Program-made: the position numbers and the translations under genes | The notes under the pieces: model-generated | Seen by the model: the letters and a program-made list of their open reading frames with translations, nothing else | What the model was told of the DNA's origin: nothing | Databases searched by the model: none | Part shown: piece by piece, positions 54,249 to 63,000 of the stretch | Layout: every line of letters starts with the position of its first letter | How positions within the stretch are numbered: the stretch's first letter is position 1 | Source of the DNA: Athripsodes cinereus | Lineage: Eukaryota > Arthropoda > Insecta > Trichoptera > Leptoceridae | Reading direction: 5' to 3' | Length of the DNA stretch: 64,000 bases | Assembly (NCBI GenBank): GCA_947579605.1 | Contig: OX388317.1 | Coordinates: 18,867,384-18,931,383 of the forward strand

Positions 54249-54588
54249 TGTCCCAAAAGTACGAACAAATGAATGAAAATAACAGAACTCAACAGAATCA
54301 ACCATACTCGAATATATATTAAAACCAAAACATTCCAAAAGGATTCGACTTTGATATTTAAAACAATCAGATACTTAAACATCTCAACAAAGCGACATTT
54401 TCATTTTCCATTGTACAATAAAAACTTAATCACAACATTTCGTTGTGAAGTGAAATTGTTAATTCACTGTAAATCAAGGTGTCAATCACAGCAAATAAAC
54501 TCTTCGTTGTATTGCTAAAGTTACTTTGTGAGTTTGTGACATTTTGTGGCAGTTACTTTTGTACTTTGAATAACTATTCCCTCTAGAG

Positions 54589-54627
54589 ATGGAAAATAAT
54601 GTCAAGAACAACATCCTTTCCATTGAG
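54589..54627 (+). CDS. Candidate first coding exon (gene B)
   Basis: ATG at 54589 gives MENNVKNNILSIE, then a consensus donor GAG|GTAAGT with GT at 54628-54629. An acceptor-like ttccctctag ends three bases before the ATG, so it may also be an internal exon. The sequence upstream (54430-54585) is less A/T-biased and could be 5' UTR. The exon ends in phase 0. No downstream exon was identified and the peptide is too short to name. Confidence 0.35.
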
Positions 54628-54879
54628 GTAAGTATTCACCAAATTCGAGACTCTTTTGTTTTATCGAGTTATCGAGAATGAAAATGACATTACGGTGATC
54701 TTTTACAAAACGGCACATTTAAAATTAATTGTTAAAGCTAATCTAAACTACATAATCTCTTTTGAATAAAAAATTAATACCAGGTAGGAATATGCAATAT
54801 TTATTATACAAATTTTATCAATTACGCAAAAAATGTATTATTTGTTTTTCATAGTAATCATTAAATATTTTAGAATCTA

Positions 54880-55720
54880 TCGTATGCAATAATTAAGATT
54901 TATGTTCAATAGTTTATGTAGTTATTTTGACTAATGATCTTTCATGCACGAGATTTCGAAACAATGTAAGGTATTTTGTACAATATCATCTTTTTGTTAG
55001 ATAACAGTGATTATAACGAGATATTTGTTGTAATGTATATGAAATAATTATTTTCAATAATTATGTATGAACTTTACTGATATAAAAGACTTTTAGATGA
55101 GAGAAACCCCGTGGAGCACCCGGTAAAGAATTGGTCTCCCACTCTTCTGCGTAAGTTTTCGAGTGTCCTGTAAAAGGCAGGTGTTCGAAAAAAATAAGAC
55201 ATCTTAAATTCAGCGTTGAGGTTTGCCACCGATCCTGAATGTCTTGATTTTATACTGGCACGAAGAGGACAGTTTGAATGTTTCTTACATACAGCTGATC
55301 TGCTGGCTACCCCACTTGTGGGATATGCCGTGATGGTATAGTAGTAGTAGTAGTAGTAGTAGATGAGAGAAATAAATAAATATTTATTAAGTTAAGAAAA
55401 TTATTAATTGGGAAGTTCGATCATTTCAACATATACCTTATCATGTTCAATAGTTTATCTAGTCATTTTGAGCACCTATTTTTCATGCACGAGATTTCGA
55501 AGTTGTCAAAGGTATGTTACCCAACTTCACGTTTTTGTTGGATAGCAATAATTATTACCAGATATTTGTTTTCAAATGTGTGAAATAAATAGTGCAAATA
55601 ACAATAAATGAACTTTATCGTTGTAAAATGCTTAAAACCATAAATGAGAGAAATAAATAAATACATTTTTTTATGTTGTATAATTTTACAAAATTATTAA
55701 TTGTAAAGTTAAATTTAATA
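54880..55720. repeat. Tandem duplication, two units of about 280 bp, one carrying S1
   Basis: Unit 1 (about 54880-55106 plus 55360-55425) and unit 2 (about 55430-55720) share tgttcaatagtttat.tagt, tcatgcacgagatttcgaa, agatatttgtt and atgagagaaataaataaata in order. They differ by substitutions and indels. Unit 1 contains S1 (55107-55359); unit 2 has the uninterrupted target taaatgagagaaataaataa at 55641. Confidence 0.85.
55094..55372 (+). mobile_element. S1 SINE, full-length type copy, 13-bp TSD
   Basis: TAGATGAGAGAAA at 55094-55106 and 55360-55372 encloses 253 bp. The order is: CCCCGTGGAGCACCCGGTAA, ttttcgagtgtcctgtaaaa, ggcaggtgttcgaaaaaa, aaattcagcgttgaggtttg, ccaccgatcctgaatgtctt, actggcacgaagaggacag, tgctggctaccccacttgtg and ggatatgccgtgatggtata, then (GTA)n. 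There is no coding capacity and no tRNA-like A/B box pair that I can see. It lacks its own polymerase, so a LINE must supply the machinery. The 3' end matches LINE-A. Intact TSD and long tail indicate a young insertion. Confidence 0.92.
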
Positions 55721-55834
55721 TTCCTTAATTTTCGAGATCTCTCAATTCGTAGAACATTCACCTGTTCATCGATAAGTACTTAAATAGACTTCTCTCAAAG
55801 CCTCTGTTGTGTTCTTTTGACTTTGTCTGTCAAA

Positions 55835-56194
55835 ATGGCGACTAATCCGTTTATGTCTCGTTCTTTCTCTATTTCTTTGATTGTCGTAGCAATTTCCTAC
55901 TTTATATTTTCGCCTTTATTTTGTCAAATAAACCCAACAACATTACATTACCTACGACATAGAAACATTTTGAAGCAATTCTTGAGTACTTTTATGTACA
56001 GAATCACCTGGTGGTTGGTTGGTTATCTTTGTCAATCGGTTTTATTGGATCTAAGACGCATGACAGTAAATATTACGCTATTACGTGGGAAGGTTCATCT
56101 ACTTGTACGATATTTACAATGTCGCAGATACAAAAGCAATTTCACTTTGTGCGAATGTGTTTATATTATTTTTATTCCTTTTACATTTTTGTGA
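55835..56194 (+). CDS. Possible small secreted or membrane protein ORF (119 aa)
   Basis: The ATG at 55835 in a strong context (tgtcaaaATGGCG) opens 119 codons to a stop at 56194. The N-terminus MATNPFMSRSF is followed by a hydrophobic stretch ISLIVVAISYFIFSPLFC, a signal peptide or membrane anchor. A second hydrophobic region is C-terminal (CVYIIFIPFTFL). Basic residues dominate the middle (RRMTVNITLLRGKVHLLVRY). No family is recognised. The first part may be a true exon whose donor I cannot place, with the rest chance; or the whole may be spurious in AT-rich DNA. Confidence 0.3.
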   Translation: MATNPFMSRSFSISLIVVAISYFIFSPLFCQINPTTLHYLRHRNILKQFLSTFMYRITWWLVGYLCQSVLLDLRRMTVNITLLRGKVHLLVRYLQCRRYKSNFTLCECVYIIFIPFTFL

Positions 56195-56394
56195 ACAACA
56201 CGCACTTTCTTGAATAATACCTAAATGTAATTTAACAACATACCTAGTTCTATACCTTTGAATAAAATACATACAACTCCTACCCTTTTCCTCCGATATG
56301 AGTTTTTAAGTATCGTATTCAAACAAACTTTAAAAAAAAATGTCAGTAATAACCAAATATTATTTCGTTGTAGTTGATAATGTAATTGATTGAA

Positions 56395-56440
56395 AGAAAT
56401 CGTGCCTTTGCGATAAACTCGATCACTTCATATTGTAACG
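56395..56440 (+). mobile_element. LINE-W 3' motif remnant
   Basis: The phrase gaaagaaatcgtgcctttgc then gataaactcgatcac is the LINE-W block GGAAGA..TCGCGC...GCGATAAACTCG in plus orientation. Only this block is recognisable. Confidence 0.45.
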
Positions 56441-56695
56441 TATTTCTCAGTTTGTAATATTGCATTCATAATTATGGTTGAGATAAAGTTCAACTTATTG
56501 AGCGATAGTTTTGGCAGAAGTTCATTATGATGGGAAAATAAAATGAAACATGTTATAAAAGTAATTCCACATGTTTTTTAAACAGTTAAATGACACATTA
56601 CATTTTGAAGAGAATAACAACACAATTTAATTGTTTTTACAAAATGGAGTAGGAATCCTCTGTACTTATTTTGTCAAAGCTTTTTGAATATTTAG

Positions 56696-56852
56696 ATACC
56701 TATCATAATAATAATAATAATAAAAATCTTTATTGCACAAAAAAACAAATATTATTAAAATATAAATATTGTAGAACCAGACAAATAAATTTGTGCAATG
56801 GGCGAGTTTATCGCAGAAGCGCGATATCTTCCAACTAACCCATACCTATCAT
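56696..56852 (-). mobile_element. LINE-W 3' end with 11-bp TSD
   Basis: ATACCTATCAT at 56696-56706 and 56842-56852 encloses 135 bp that start with an (ATA)n tail and aaaatctttattgcacaaaa and end at cttccaactaaccc. It is a 5'-truncated minus-strand insertion. The exact TSD shows that the (TAA)n run belongs to the element. Confidence 0.9.
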
Positions 56853-56859
56853 ACTGTTC

Positions 56860-56925
56860 TACATGTGCTAAACCCTTACGCAGAAAGTGTGTTAGGCAGA
56901 GAGAACGAAACACCATATTGGTTTA
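56860..56925 (-). mobile_element. LINE-A 3' end relic
   Basis: The phrase cccttacgcagaaagtgtgt then taggcagagagaacgaaaca and ccatattgg parallels cctcacgcc...gtaggcagagagaacggaacgcca of the LINE-A end at 6530. It is old and truncated. Confidence 0.55.
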
Positions 56926-56937
56926 TAACATAACATC

Positions 56938-57155
56938 AAATTCACACAGATCGAGCTAGTCCCAAACAAAGATGAATCTTGTATTATGGGTACTAACGCG
57001 ACGATACACACATATACAATGCACTACACACATATACATGTAACACCCAGACCCAGGACAATTTGAAAAGGGTCATTCTTCACTTTGCCCTGGCCGAGAA
57101 TCGAACCCGGGACCTCGTGACTCAAAGGTAAGAGCGTTACCTTCGCGCCACACCT
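56938..57155 (-). mobile_element. S3 tRNA-headed SINE, best copy
   Basis: On the minus strand the head reads gcaggtgtggcgcgaaggta, acgctcttacctttgagtc, and GGGTTCGATTCTCGG (B box GGTTCGATTCT, one mismatch; A-box-like TGGCGCGAAGG, one mismatch). The body has tcctgggtctgggtgttaca and the end has ctttgtttgggactagctcg, then atctgtgtgaa. The structure is a typical tRNA-derived SINE with an internal Pol III promoter. No TSD is obvious. Confidence 0.85.
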
Positions 57156-57159
57156 GCCG

Positions 57160-57756
57160 CTAAATTTACATACTTTTGCTTTCTCCGCATTTATGCAATT
57201 TTTCATAAAAATTCGCCGATTTATCTTTATAATTTCTACCACGTAGTATTCGGACACCCACGCCTTCTCACAAATACATTTTTTTTTTACGACTTACAGT
57301 AATGTTTTTATACCTTGTAATTAAGAAGTTGTATTTTACGCAGACTGAAATCAATAAACAGTAAATAAAAATAATAAAACCGTATCGTTTAACTTCAAAT
57401 AAATATAAAACTTGAGTTGTAGTATCTTATCCTGCGAGACGAAGAAAAAGAAAATACTGAGATATTGATAAACCCAACACGTCGTATTAATATTTATGTG
57501 AGAGTTCACACATAGATTGAAGGAATCCACTGAAAGAACCTCACGTACATTTTATCCTTTGGTCAGTAACTTTCATATGTACACATTATGTAGTACTGAA
57601 GTCTCTAGAGGCAAAGTAAGAATAAAGCCTTCGTATATGTAACTTTATACGAGATATAAACCGTGTCAAATAATAAAGATAGAATAAATAATATTATTGT
57701 GCGTACATACAACTAATGCATTGATATTGACACAAATAAATAATATTTAAAATAGT
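57160..57756. other. No recognisable feature
   Basis: AT-rich DNA with short decayed phrases only. Confidence 0.45.
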
Positions 57757-57894
57757 TATTTATTCAATACAATGAAATGCTCAGATAGGCTGGTGGTGTT
57801 ACAAGGTTGGAAAGGGTGAAAAATGACCATATCGTGATAGTTTTAAAGTCACTCTCATCGACAAAAAAGTGACACATTTTGAGACTACGGCAGA

Positions 57895-58075
57895 ATAATA
57901 ATGATAAAAAGGATAATACATATAGAAGTAGGGCCCAAAAGACCAGGCAGACCAGTGAACACCTGGATGTCCACAATGGCCAGGGTCCTGAGAGAGACAG
58001 AGTTGCGTTCGGAGGATGCAGGGGACCGGAGGACTTAGAAGATGAGGACAAGGAGATTCGATATCAAATAAATAA
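57895..58075 (+). mobile_element. LINE ORF2 C-terminal relic
   Basis: One plus frame reads EVGPKRPGRPVNTWMSTMAR then VLRETELRSEDAGDRRT and a stop. The R/K-R-P-G-R-P...W pattern followed by an acidic D-R-x-x-W region is the usual ORF2 end of several insect LINEs. The alternate frames through this stretch, on both strands, are shadows. Confidence 0.6.
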
Positions 58076-58140
58076 GATAAAGGCTAGAGCAAAAAAGAAG
58101 ATTCAATACTTGATTTTTCGACTAGTGGACCTTATATTGT

Positions 58141-58270
58141 GACAGTGAAAAACGGAATTGGTGAACGTTGTCTTGGTGATCACTTGAACTAGCCTAGAGT
58201 TAGTTCGTAAGCTTTGCGATACCTTCCACTATCTTGCGATTAGATTATGCACAATTTTGCGTCGCGTAAA
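58141..58270 (+). repeat. Repeat-F copy 2
   Basis: The order aattggtgaacgttgtcttg, gtgatcacttgaactagcct and agagttagttcgtaagcttt matches the complement of 61215-61345. It directly follows the LINE relic at 57895, so Repeat-F may be the 3' UTR of that LINE. Confidence 0.6.
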
Positions 58271-58412
58271 TAAGTATGGTACTCTAATCGAAATGTCTGT
58301 TTGTTTTATCATCTGCGTGTTGTCCCAAAACTCAGTCAAATAAACAAAAAAAATGGAAATGAAAATATTCAATACACTATTGTCAACGACTAATATTATA
58401 TATATATTATAT

Positions 58413-58530
58413 CTATCTACACTATCACGGCATTTACCATATAATTATGAAGTGACCAGCTAACTAATAACATGCAATGAGCATACAGCAGCTCCAATAA
58501 AATTACATGTTTTGATAATCACAGCCACAT
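58413..58530 (-). mobile_element. S1 SINE 3' half
   Basis: The phrase ctatcacggcatttaccata then agtgaccagctaactaataa and catgcaatgagcat is a diverged minus-strand S1. Confidence 0.6.
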
Positions 58531-58629
58531 AGTGAAAACCGTCCTTCTTACAAAAAAAGTTTATTTCTATAAATATTTAATATACCCACAGTCAATACAA
58601 TAACATTACAACTTTTCATAATAAAAACT

Positions 58630-58800
58630 ATGACTATTATCACGACATTAAATATATGTAGATACGAAAAAAGCTAACAGGTCAATCTTCTCCGTACCAA
58701 CGACATTTAACATATTCACCCATCCTGGCTTGCATATTATATTATAATGCATTTAGATATCTGGCTACTCTATTTGCGAGATATGCAATGATGGTATAGA
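58630..58800. mobile_element. Two opposed S1 fragments
   Basis: Minus-strand traces (ctattatcacgacattaaat, tcttctccgtaccaacgaca, cacccatcctggc) run straight into plus-strand traces (atctggctactctatttgcg, agatatgcaatgatggtata). The two degenerate copies lie tail-out in opposite directions. Confidence 0.45.
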
Positions 58801-59369
58801 TAATAAGGATTTTTTTTCTAGCACTTTCACTGCAGGTAGCTACTGTTTTTTATACAAAATTAATAATCGTAGGTACCTACTATTTTTCTTTTCACGATTC
58901 ACCGATTCCAGAAAGCCTACAAACCTATACGTAGGTAGGTACTGTTAGTATTATTAATACTAGACATTGAAGGGAGGAAGAGAAAACGACGAATAGTATC
59001 TACCTACATGGCAAGAAGAGAAAAAAATAAAAAGGAAATGATTATTTTTATAGAGAACTATCTGTCGGAATACCTTGTAATGCACGCCTTTTGACGTACC
59101 CACAAATTAGAAGTGACATTTTATTTCCCCTAATTATTTTCTGTCATTTTTACTCACGAAATTCTCTTGACATTTTTGCCTCTAAATCTTCTTTGATATT
59201 ATTATTATTACTTATGATTATTTTTTTTTTTTTTTACTATTTTGAGGTTTCGTACGTTTTCCCTAAATAAATAAGTTTTCTTATACGTACCGCAGTCTAC
59301 CTAAACACACCTATAAAATATATTTTTGTGTTTGGAAATCACGTAAGCACATATAAGTACCTATGTAAG
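58801..59369. other. No recognisable feature
   Basis: AT-rich sequence with TAGGTAGGTACT-like runs and a poly(T) run near 59221-59235. Confidence 0.45.
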
Positions 59370-60188
59370 TACAGTCGATTCCGCTTAATTGGGATACATC
59401 GGGACTTAGGCATTTTGTCCCAACTAAGCGGCTGTCCCAAATAAGCGAATTTCACATTTTTTTTAAATATTTTTACTAGGTTTTGGCAACTAAGGCCATC
59501 CAGTAATACACACATAAAATTAAACAATGCATATATTTTTTCAATAATTTTATTATATAAACTCTTGGAAACTGTAAATTACATAAAGGTAATATATTTA
59601 TTTATTTATTTATTTTTTATTTATTTATTTATTTACAAATCCACGGCGTGAGCCTTTTACATGTTTAAAAATATACAAAAAAAAAACATACAAATCAAAT
59701 TTCTCATCAACAAACACTGCTGGAGCAAGATAAGAACAAAAAACTGTCGAAAAACAAAAATACAAATGGGAATCAATACAAAATATCAATAATTGTAGTC
59801 AAATCACAAAATAGTATAGAATGTCAATGAAATGTTTAGCAATATGTCAAGAATTAAATTTAAAATCGAAATAAATTATCATATCAATTACAAATATGTA
59901 ATAGGTATACTTTTCAGTAAAAAGATAAATTCCTAATTGAAATAATAAATGGGTAGGTAGGTACATACAATTTAATTCAATGCAAAAATGAGTCAAGTGT
60001 AGTCTGTCTTTTGTTTTTGTAACATTTCACTTCTACAAAATCAACATAAATTAAATTTACTGTCCCAATTAAGCGGAATGTTGTCCCAATAAAACATATA
60101 AATTTACTATTGGTTTCTTGGTTTGGTATCTGTTCTTTGAGATTTGTCCCAAATAAGCGGCTGTCCCAATTAAGCGGAATCGACTGTA
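59370..60188. mobile_element. pogo/Tigger-like non-autonomous DNA element, TA TSD
   Basis: CAGTCGATTCCGCTTAATTG (then GGA) at 59372 and the exact complement ending at 60186 form 23-bp terminal inverted repeats, flanked by TA on both sides (59370-59371 and 60187-60188). Subterminal copies of tgtcccaaataagcggctgt occur near both ends. TA duplication and this TIR style fit the Tc1/mariner group, pogo/Tigger branch (inference). No transposase is encoded; about 400 bp of the middle is a nested LINE. Confidence 0.85.
59595..59990 (-). mobile_element. TAAA-tail LINE 3' UTR nested in the Tigger-like element
   Basis: The minus strand ends aacatgtaaaaggctcacgc, CGTGGATTTG and a (TAAA)n tail at about 59597-59634. 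The UTR resembles 15640-16100. Left and right of it the Tigger-like element continues. The exact right border and the TSD are not clear. Confidence 0.75.
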
Positions 60189-60279
60189 TTATATTTATAC
60201 TCGTTCCATCATGGAATTCAATAGAGGTACGGCAGCCAATAGTATACATGCAATAAATATATGTGTCTATTGTCTTCTA

Positions 60280-60425
60280 AGTGGAAGGTAGTAAAAACAA
60301 AACATTTAGTTTGGGTGGAGTATTCATATTATCTGAAATGAAGATGTTAAATGTCTCATGTATTCGTGTTATTTATCTTTTACAGGAGACTCGTAAACCT
60401 ACGGAAAAGAGAGTTCCATAAAAAC
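60280..60425 (-). mobile_element. S1 SINE 5' half
   Basis: The phrase atctgaaatgaagatgttaa then atgtctcatgtattcgtgtt, atcttttacaggagactcgt and aaacctacggaaaagaga follows minus-strand S1. Its 3' half is missing. Confidence 0.65.
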
Positions 60426-60519
60426 CGTGTTTGTTTTTTGAACATATGTATAGGGTACTATTATATTTTTAAACAGTCATCCTCTTATGATTTAAGGATT
60501 TAATGGTTATGTACAATCG

Positions 60520-61160
60520 TGCAGTCACCAGAATGGAAAGATCTCCCACTCTTTCTGTACATTTTCGATTGTCCTGTAAAATACAGATATTCGTAAAACT
60601 TCACGTATGTATAGTCATTTTACATCGTCAATTCAGTGACGTAGTATGCCATCCATCCTGAATATCTTAATATTTATGACACAGAGAGGACTACTTGTAT
60701 ATTCATTACATGCAGCTAGTCCACTGACTATTCTACTTGAGGGATAAGTCTTCATCATCATCATCATCATCGCCCTCAACGCTCCTCTCGGGAGCACAGG
60801 GCAGAAACCAGCCTCCTCCATTCAGAGCGTCTCTGTGCCAATTGCGTCACCTCTTTCCACGACATTCCTTGCGCTCTGATATCGTTGTCATAGGAACGGT
60901 GTATTGTGAAAGAGGGACGCCTGAGCCGACGGAACCCCTGCGGACGGAAGAACAGTGCTCTTTTTGGCCAACTATCACTGGGCTGGTCTCTCCTGTATTA
61001 CGGAGATTACAGGTCTCTGCTGGGTGCGCCAACGCTCAACATCATTTGTAACATGTTCATACCATCTGACATCCAAAATCCTTCTAAGACACTTGTTTTC
61101 AAAGCTTAGTATCTTAATAAGATAAGTCTTAACGTATATTTAATAATGATTCTACAATTC
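60520..61160 (+). mobile_element. S1 SINE interrupted by LINE-B
   Basis: S1 blocks tctcccactctttctgtaca, cattttcgattgtcctgtaa, aattcagtgacgtagtatgc, catccatcctgaatatctta and gactattctacttgaggga run to the left TSD at 60743. After LINE-B the element resumes at 61131 with aacgtatatttaataatg, corresponding to the S1 end ..gatggtatagtagtag. Confidence 0.8.
60743..61130 (-). mobile_element. LINE-B insertion nested in S1, 10-bp TSD
   Basis: GATAAGTCTT at 60743-60752 and 61121-61130 encloses 368 bp of minus-strand LINE-B with a (GAT)n tail at 60753-60771. Coding traces on the minus strand: LSFENKCLRRILD, QQRPVISVIQERP, and MEEAGFCPVLPRGALRA read in a shifted frame near the end. It is 5' truncated and frame-shifted. 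Confidence 0.9.
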
Positions 61161-61214
61161 TGTGATAAACGGTAAAATATAAAACCAATCAGACATCTCG
61201 ATTAGATAACCATT

Positions 61215-61345
61215 GCAAAATCAATCGGAAGAAGTGAGAAAAGCATCCCAATGCTTACGAATTGGCTCTAGGCCGGCTTAAGTGATTACTTTTGGTGTCA
61301 ATTGCTAACGTTCACCAATTCTGCCATTCTCACTATCACGATGTA
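61215..61345 (-). repeat. Repeat-F copy 3
   Basis: The sequence cgtgatagtgagaatggcag (minus), then aattggtgaacgttagc, ccggcctagagccaattcgt and aagcattgggatgc. It is the best preserved of the three copies. Confidence 0.6.
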
Positions 61346-61825
61346 AAGTCCATAAATCTAGAAACATTTTGTGCATGGCATAGATACCTACAACGTTTTT
61401 TTAAATCTCAAATTTCAGATGGTAAAATATAAATTTAATCCATTGATAAGAATATTTCTTTCATTCTTTTGACATGTTCATATCAAAGAAAATGTACCTA
61501 TAGGTACATATTTTGTATGATTAAGGAATTTTATGTAATAATTTGAATGAAAATTATTTATGTAATATACCTAATACCACCGCAGCGTATAAATGTAAAA
61601 GCCTATTAAAAGACATTCTATTATATAAATCAAAAAGTAAGTCGTTGGAATACATACGTACATTTGAATATATAATAAATATCACTTTTCGGAATTTGGT
61701 ATTGATTAACAAAATTGCTATTTAGTCTTGCCGGCTTTCATAACTTTGTATTAACTCTTTTTTGCCTTAAAAGCTTATTATGAAAATATTTATGTATAAA
61801 TAAATAATAAATAAATCAGCATCAG
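61346..61825. other. No recognisable feature
   Basis: AT-rich DNA; the open frame at 61543-61725 is unsupported. Confidence 0.45.
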
Positions 61826-62302
61826 AACAAAATGTCGCTTGTTCAATGCGTGCATCATCCCAATCCTTCTATATGGCTGTGAGTCTTGGCACTTAACCAA
61901 TGCTCAGGAGCGGAAGATACTAAGCTTTGAAAACAAGTGTCTTAGAAGGATTTTGGATGTCAAATGGTATGAACATGTTACAAATGATGCTGTGCGCCGG
62001 CGCACCCAGCAGAGACCTGCAATCTCCGTAATACAGGAGAGACGATTGTCGTGGCTGGGACATGTTTTGAGAATTCCCAATGATAGTTGGCCAAAATGAG
62101 CACTGTTCTTCCGTCCGCAGGGGTTCCGTCGGCCCGGGCGTCCCTCTTTCACAATACACCGTTCCTATGACAACGATATCAGAGCGCAGAGAATGTCGTG
62201 GAAAGAGGTGACGCAATTGGCACAGAGACGCTCTGAATGGAGGAGGCTGGTTTCTGCCCTGTGCTCCCGAGAGGAGCGTTGAGGGCGAGATGAGATGATG
62301 AT
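61826..62302 (+). mobile_element. LINE-B, ORF2 C-terminus and 3' tail
   Basis: The plus frame reads FNACIIPILLYGCESWHLTN, AQERKILSFENKCLRRILDV, HVTNDAVRRRTQQRPAISVI, RRLSWLGHVLRIPNDSWPK and a stop. After a stop/readthrough position it continues FFRPQGFRRPGRPSFT, SWKEVTQLAQRRSEWRRLVS and ALCSREER and ends gagggcgagatgagatgatg. It is the best LINE-B copy in the window and is 5' truncated behind the RT core. TAATAAAT on both sides may be a weak TSD. Confidence 0.85.
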
Positions 62303-62827
62303 TAATAAATTATGATTTGTCAAACTTCAAAACGTTCAGCTATATTAACACTACTCAAAAATCACTGCATTTTGTCTGCTCTAAGAGTGCTCCAATTATT
62401 ACTTTACAAAATCTCTAGAAGTCGGATGATTGAGTAAGCAAAAAACCATTTTCAGCTCGTAGTTGTTCTTCACTACGAACAATTTTTTCATCTCTTCATC
62501 GTGCAATTTTTCATGCCAGTTCGTTATATTTATAATGAAGAACTTACTCCGAATGATTTTCTGTTTGATCAACGAACGGTTACAAAGTTTTGAACCACTT
62601 TTTTCAGCGATGTAACAACTCATTCACCTAGACTTCTATCAACATCTTTTTTGAGTGCTATGCTATGTTCGTCCAACATTAGCTGTCACTTGTAAGCCTC
62701 CCCATCTTTTACATAATAGATGAAACAGATCCTTCACCTTTTGAAATCCTGTCAATTCTCTTCTTCTCACGACACATCTTCCCTCTATCACATTTCTTAA
62801 TAATCTCATTTTTTTTAACAAATAGGT
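62303..62827. other. No recognisable feature; weak minus-strand ORF
   Basis: The minus frame at 62399-62623 (74 codons, with NITNWHEKLHDEEMKKLF) and the pyrimidine-rich stretch near 62660-62790 are of unclear origin. No domain is recognised. Confidence 0.3.
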
Positions 62828-63000
62828 GTTCTATAGACCAAGACAAAGATTTTTAGATAACATCAACCGCGATCTAGAGGAGCTTAATACTAAAGATGAC
62901 TGGCATTCCATTGCTCAAGATAGAAAGGCTTGGAGATCTATTGTTTCGGAGGCAAAAGTCCTGCAAAGGCTGTTCGGCCATCAGAAGTTAGTAAGTTAAG
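62828..63000 (+). mobile_element. LINE-G ORF2 C-terminus
   Basis: An open frame without stops reads RPRQRFLDNINRDLEELNTK, DDWHSIAQDRKAWRSIVSEA and KVLQRLFGHQKLVS before a stop near 62998. The RPR..FLD.I..DL....D..W...AQDR..WR pattern is a common insect LINE ORF2 ending. The minus-strand copy at 49535-49735 belongs to the same family. Confidence 0.75.

Noticed and set aside
57764..58142. Overlapping open frames on both strands as genes
   Set aside because: The third frame shows a LINE ORF2 ending. The others are shadows.
60737..61109. Plus-strand open frames of 104 and 67 codons
   Set aside because: They are antisense shadows of the minus-strand LINE-B insertion.
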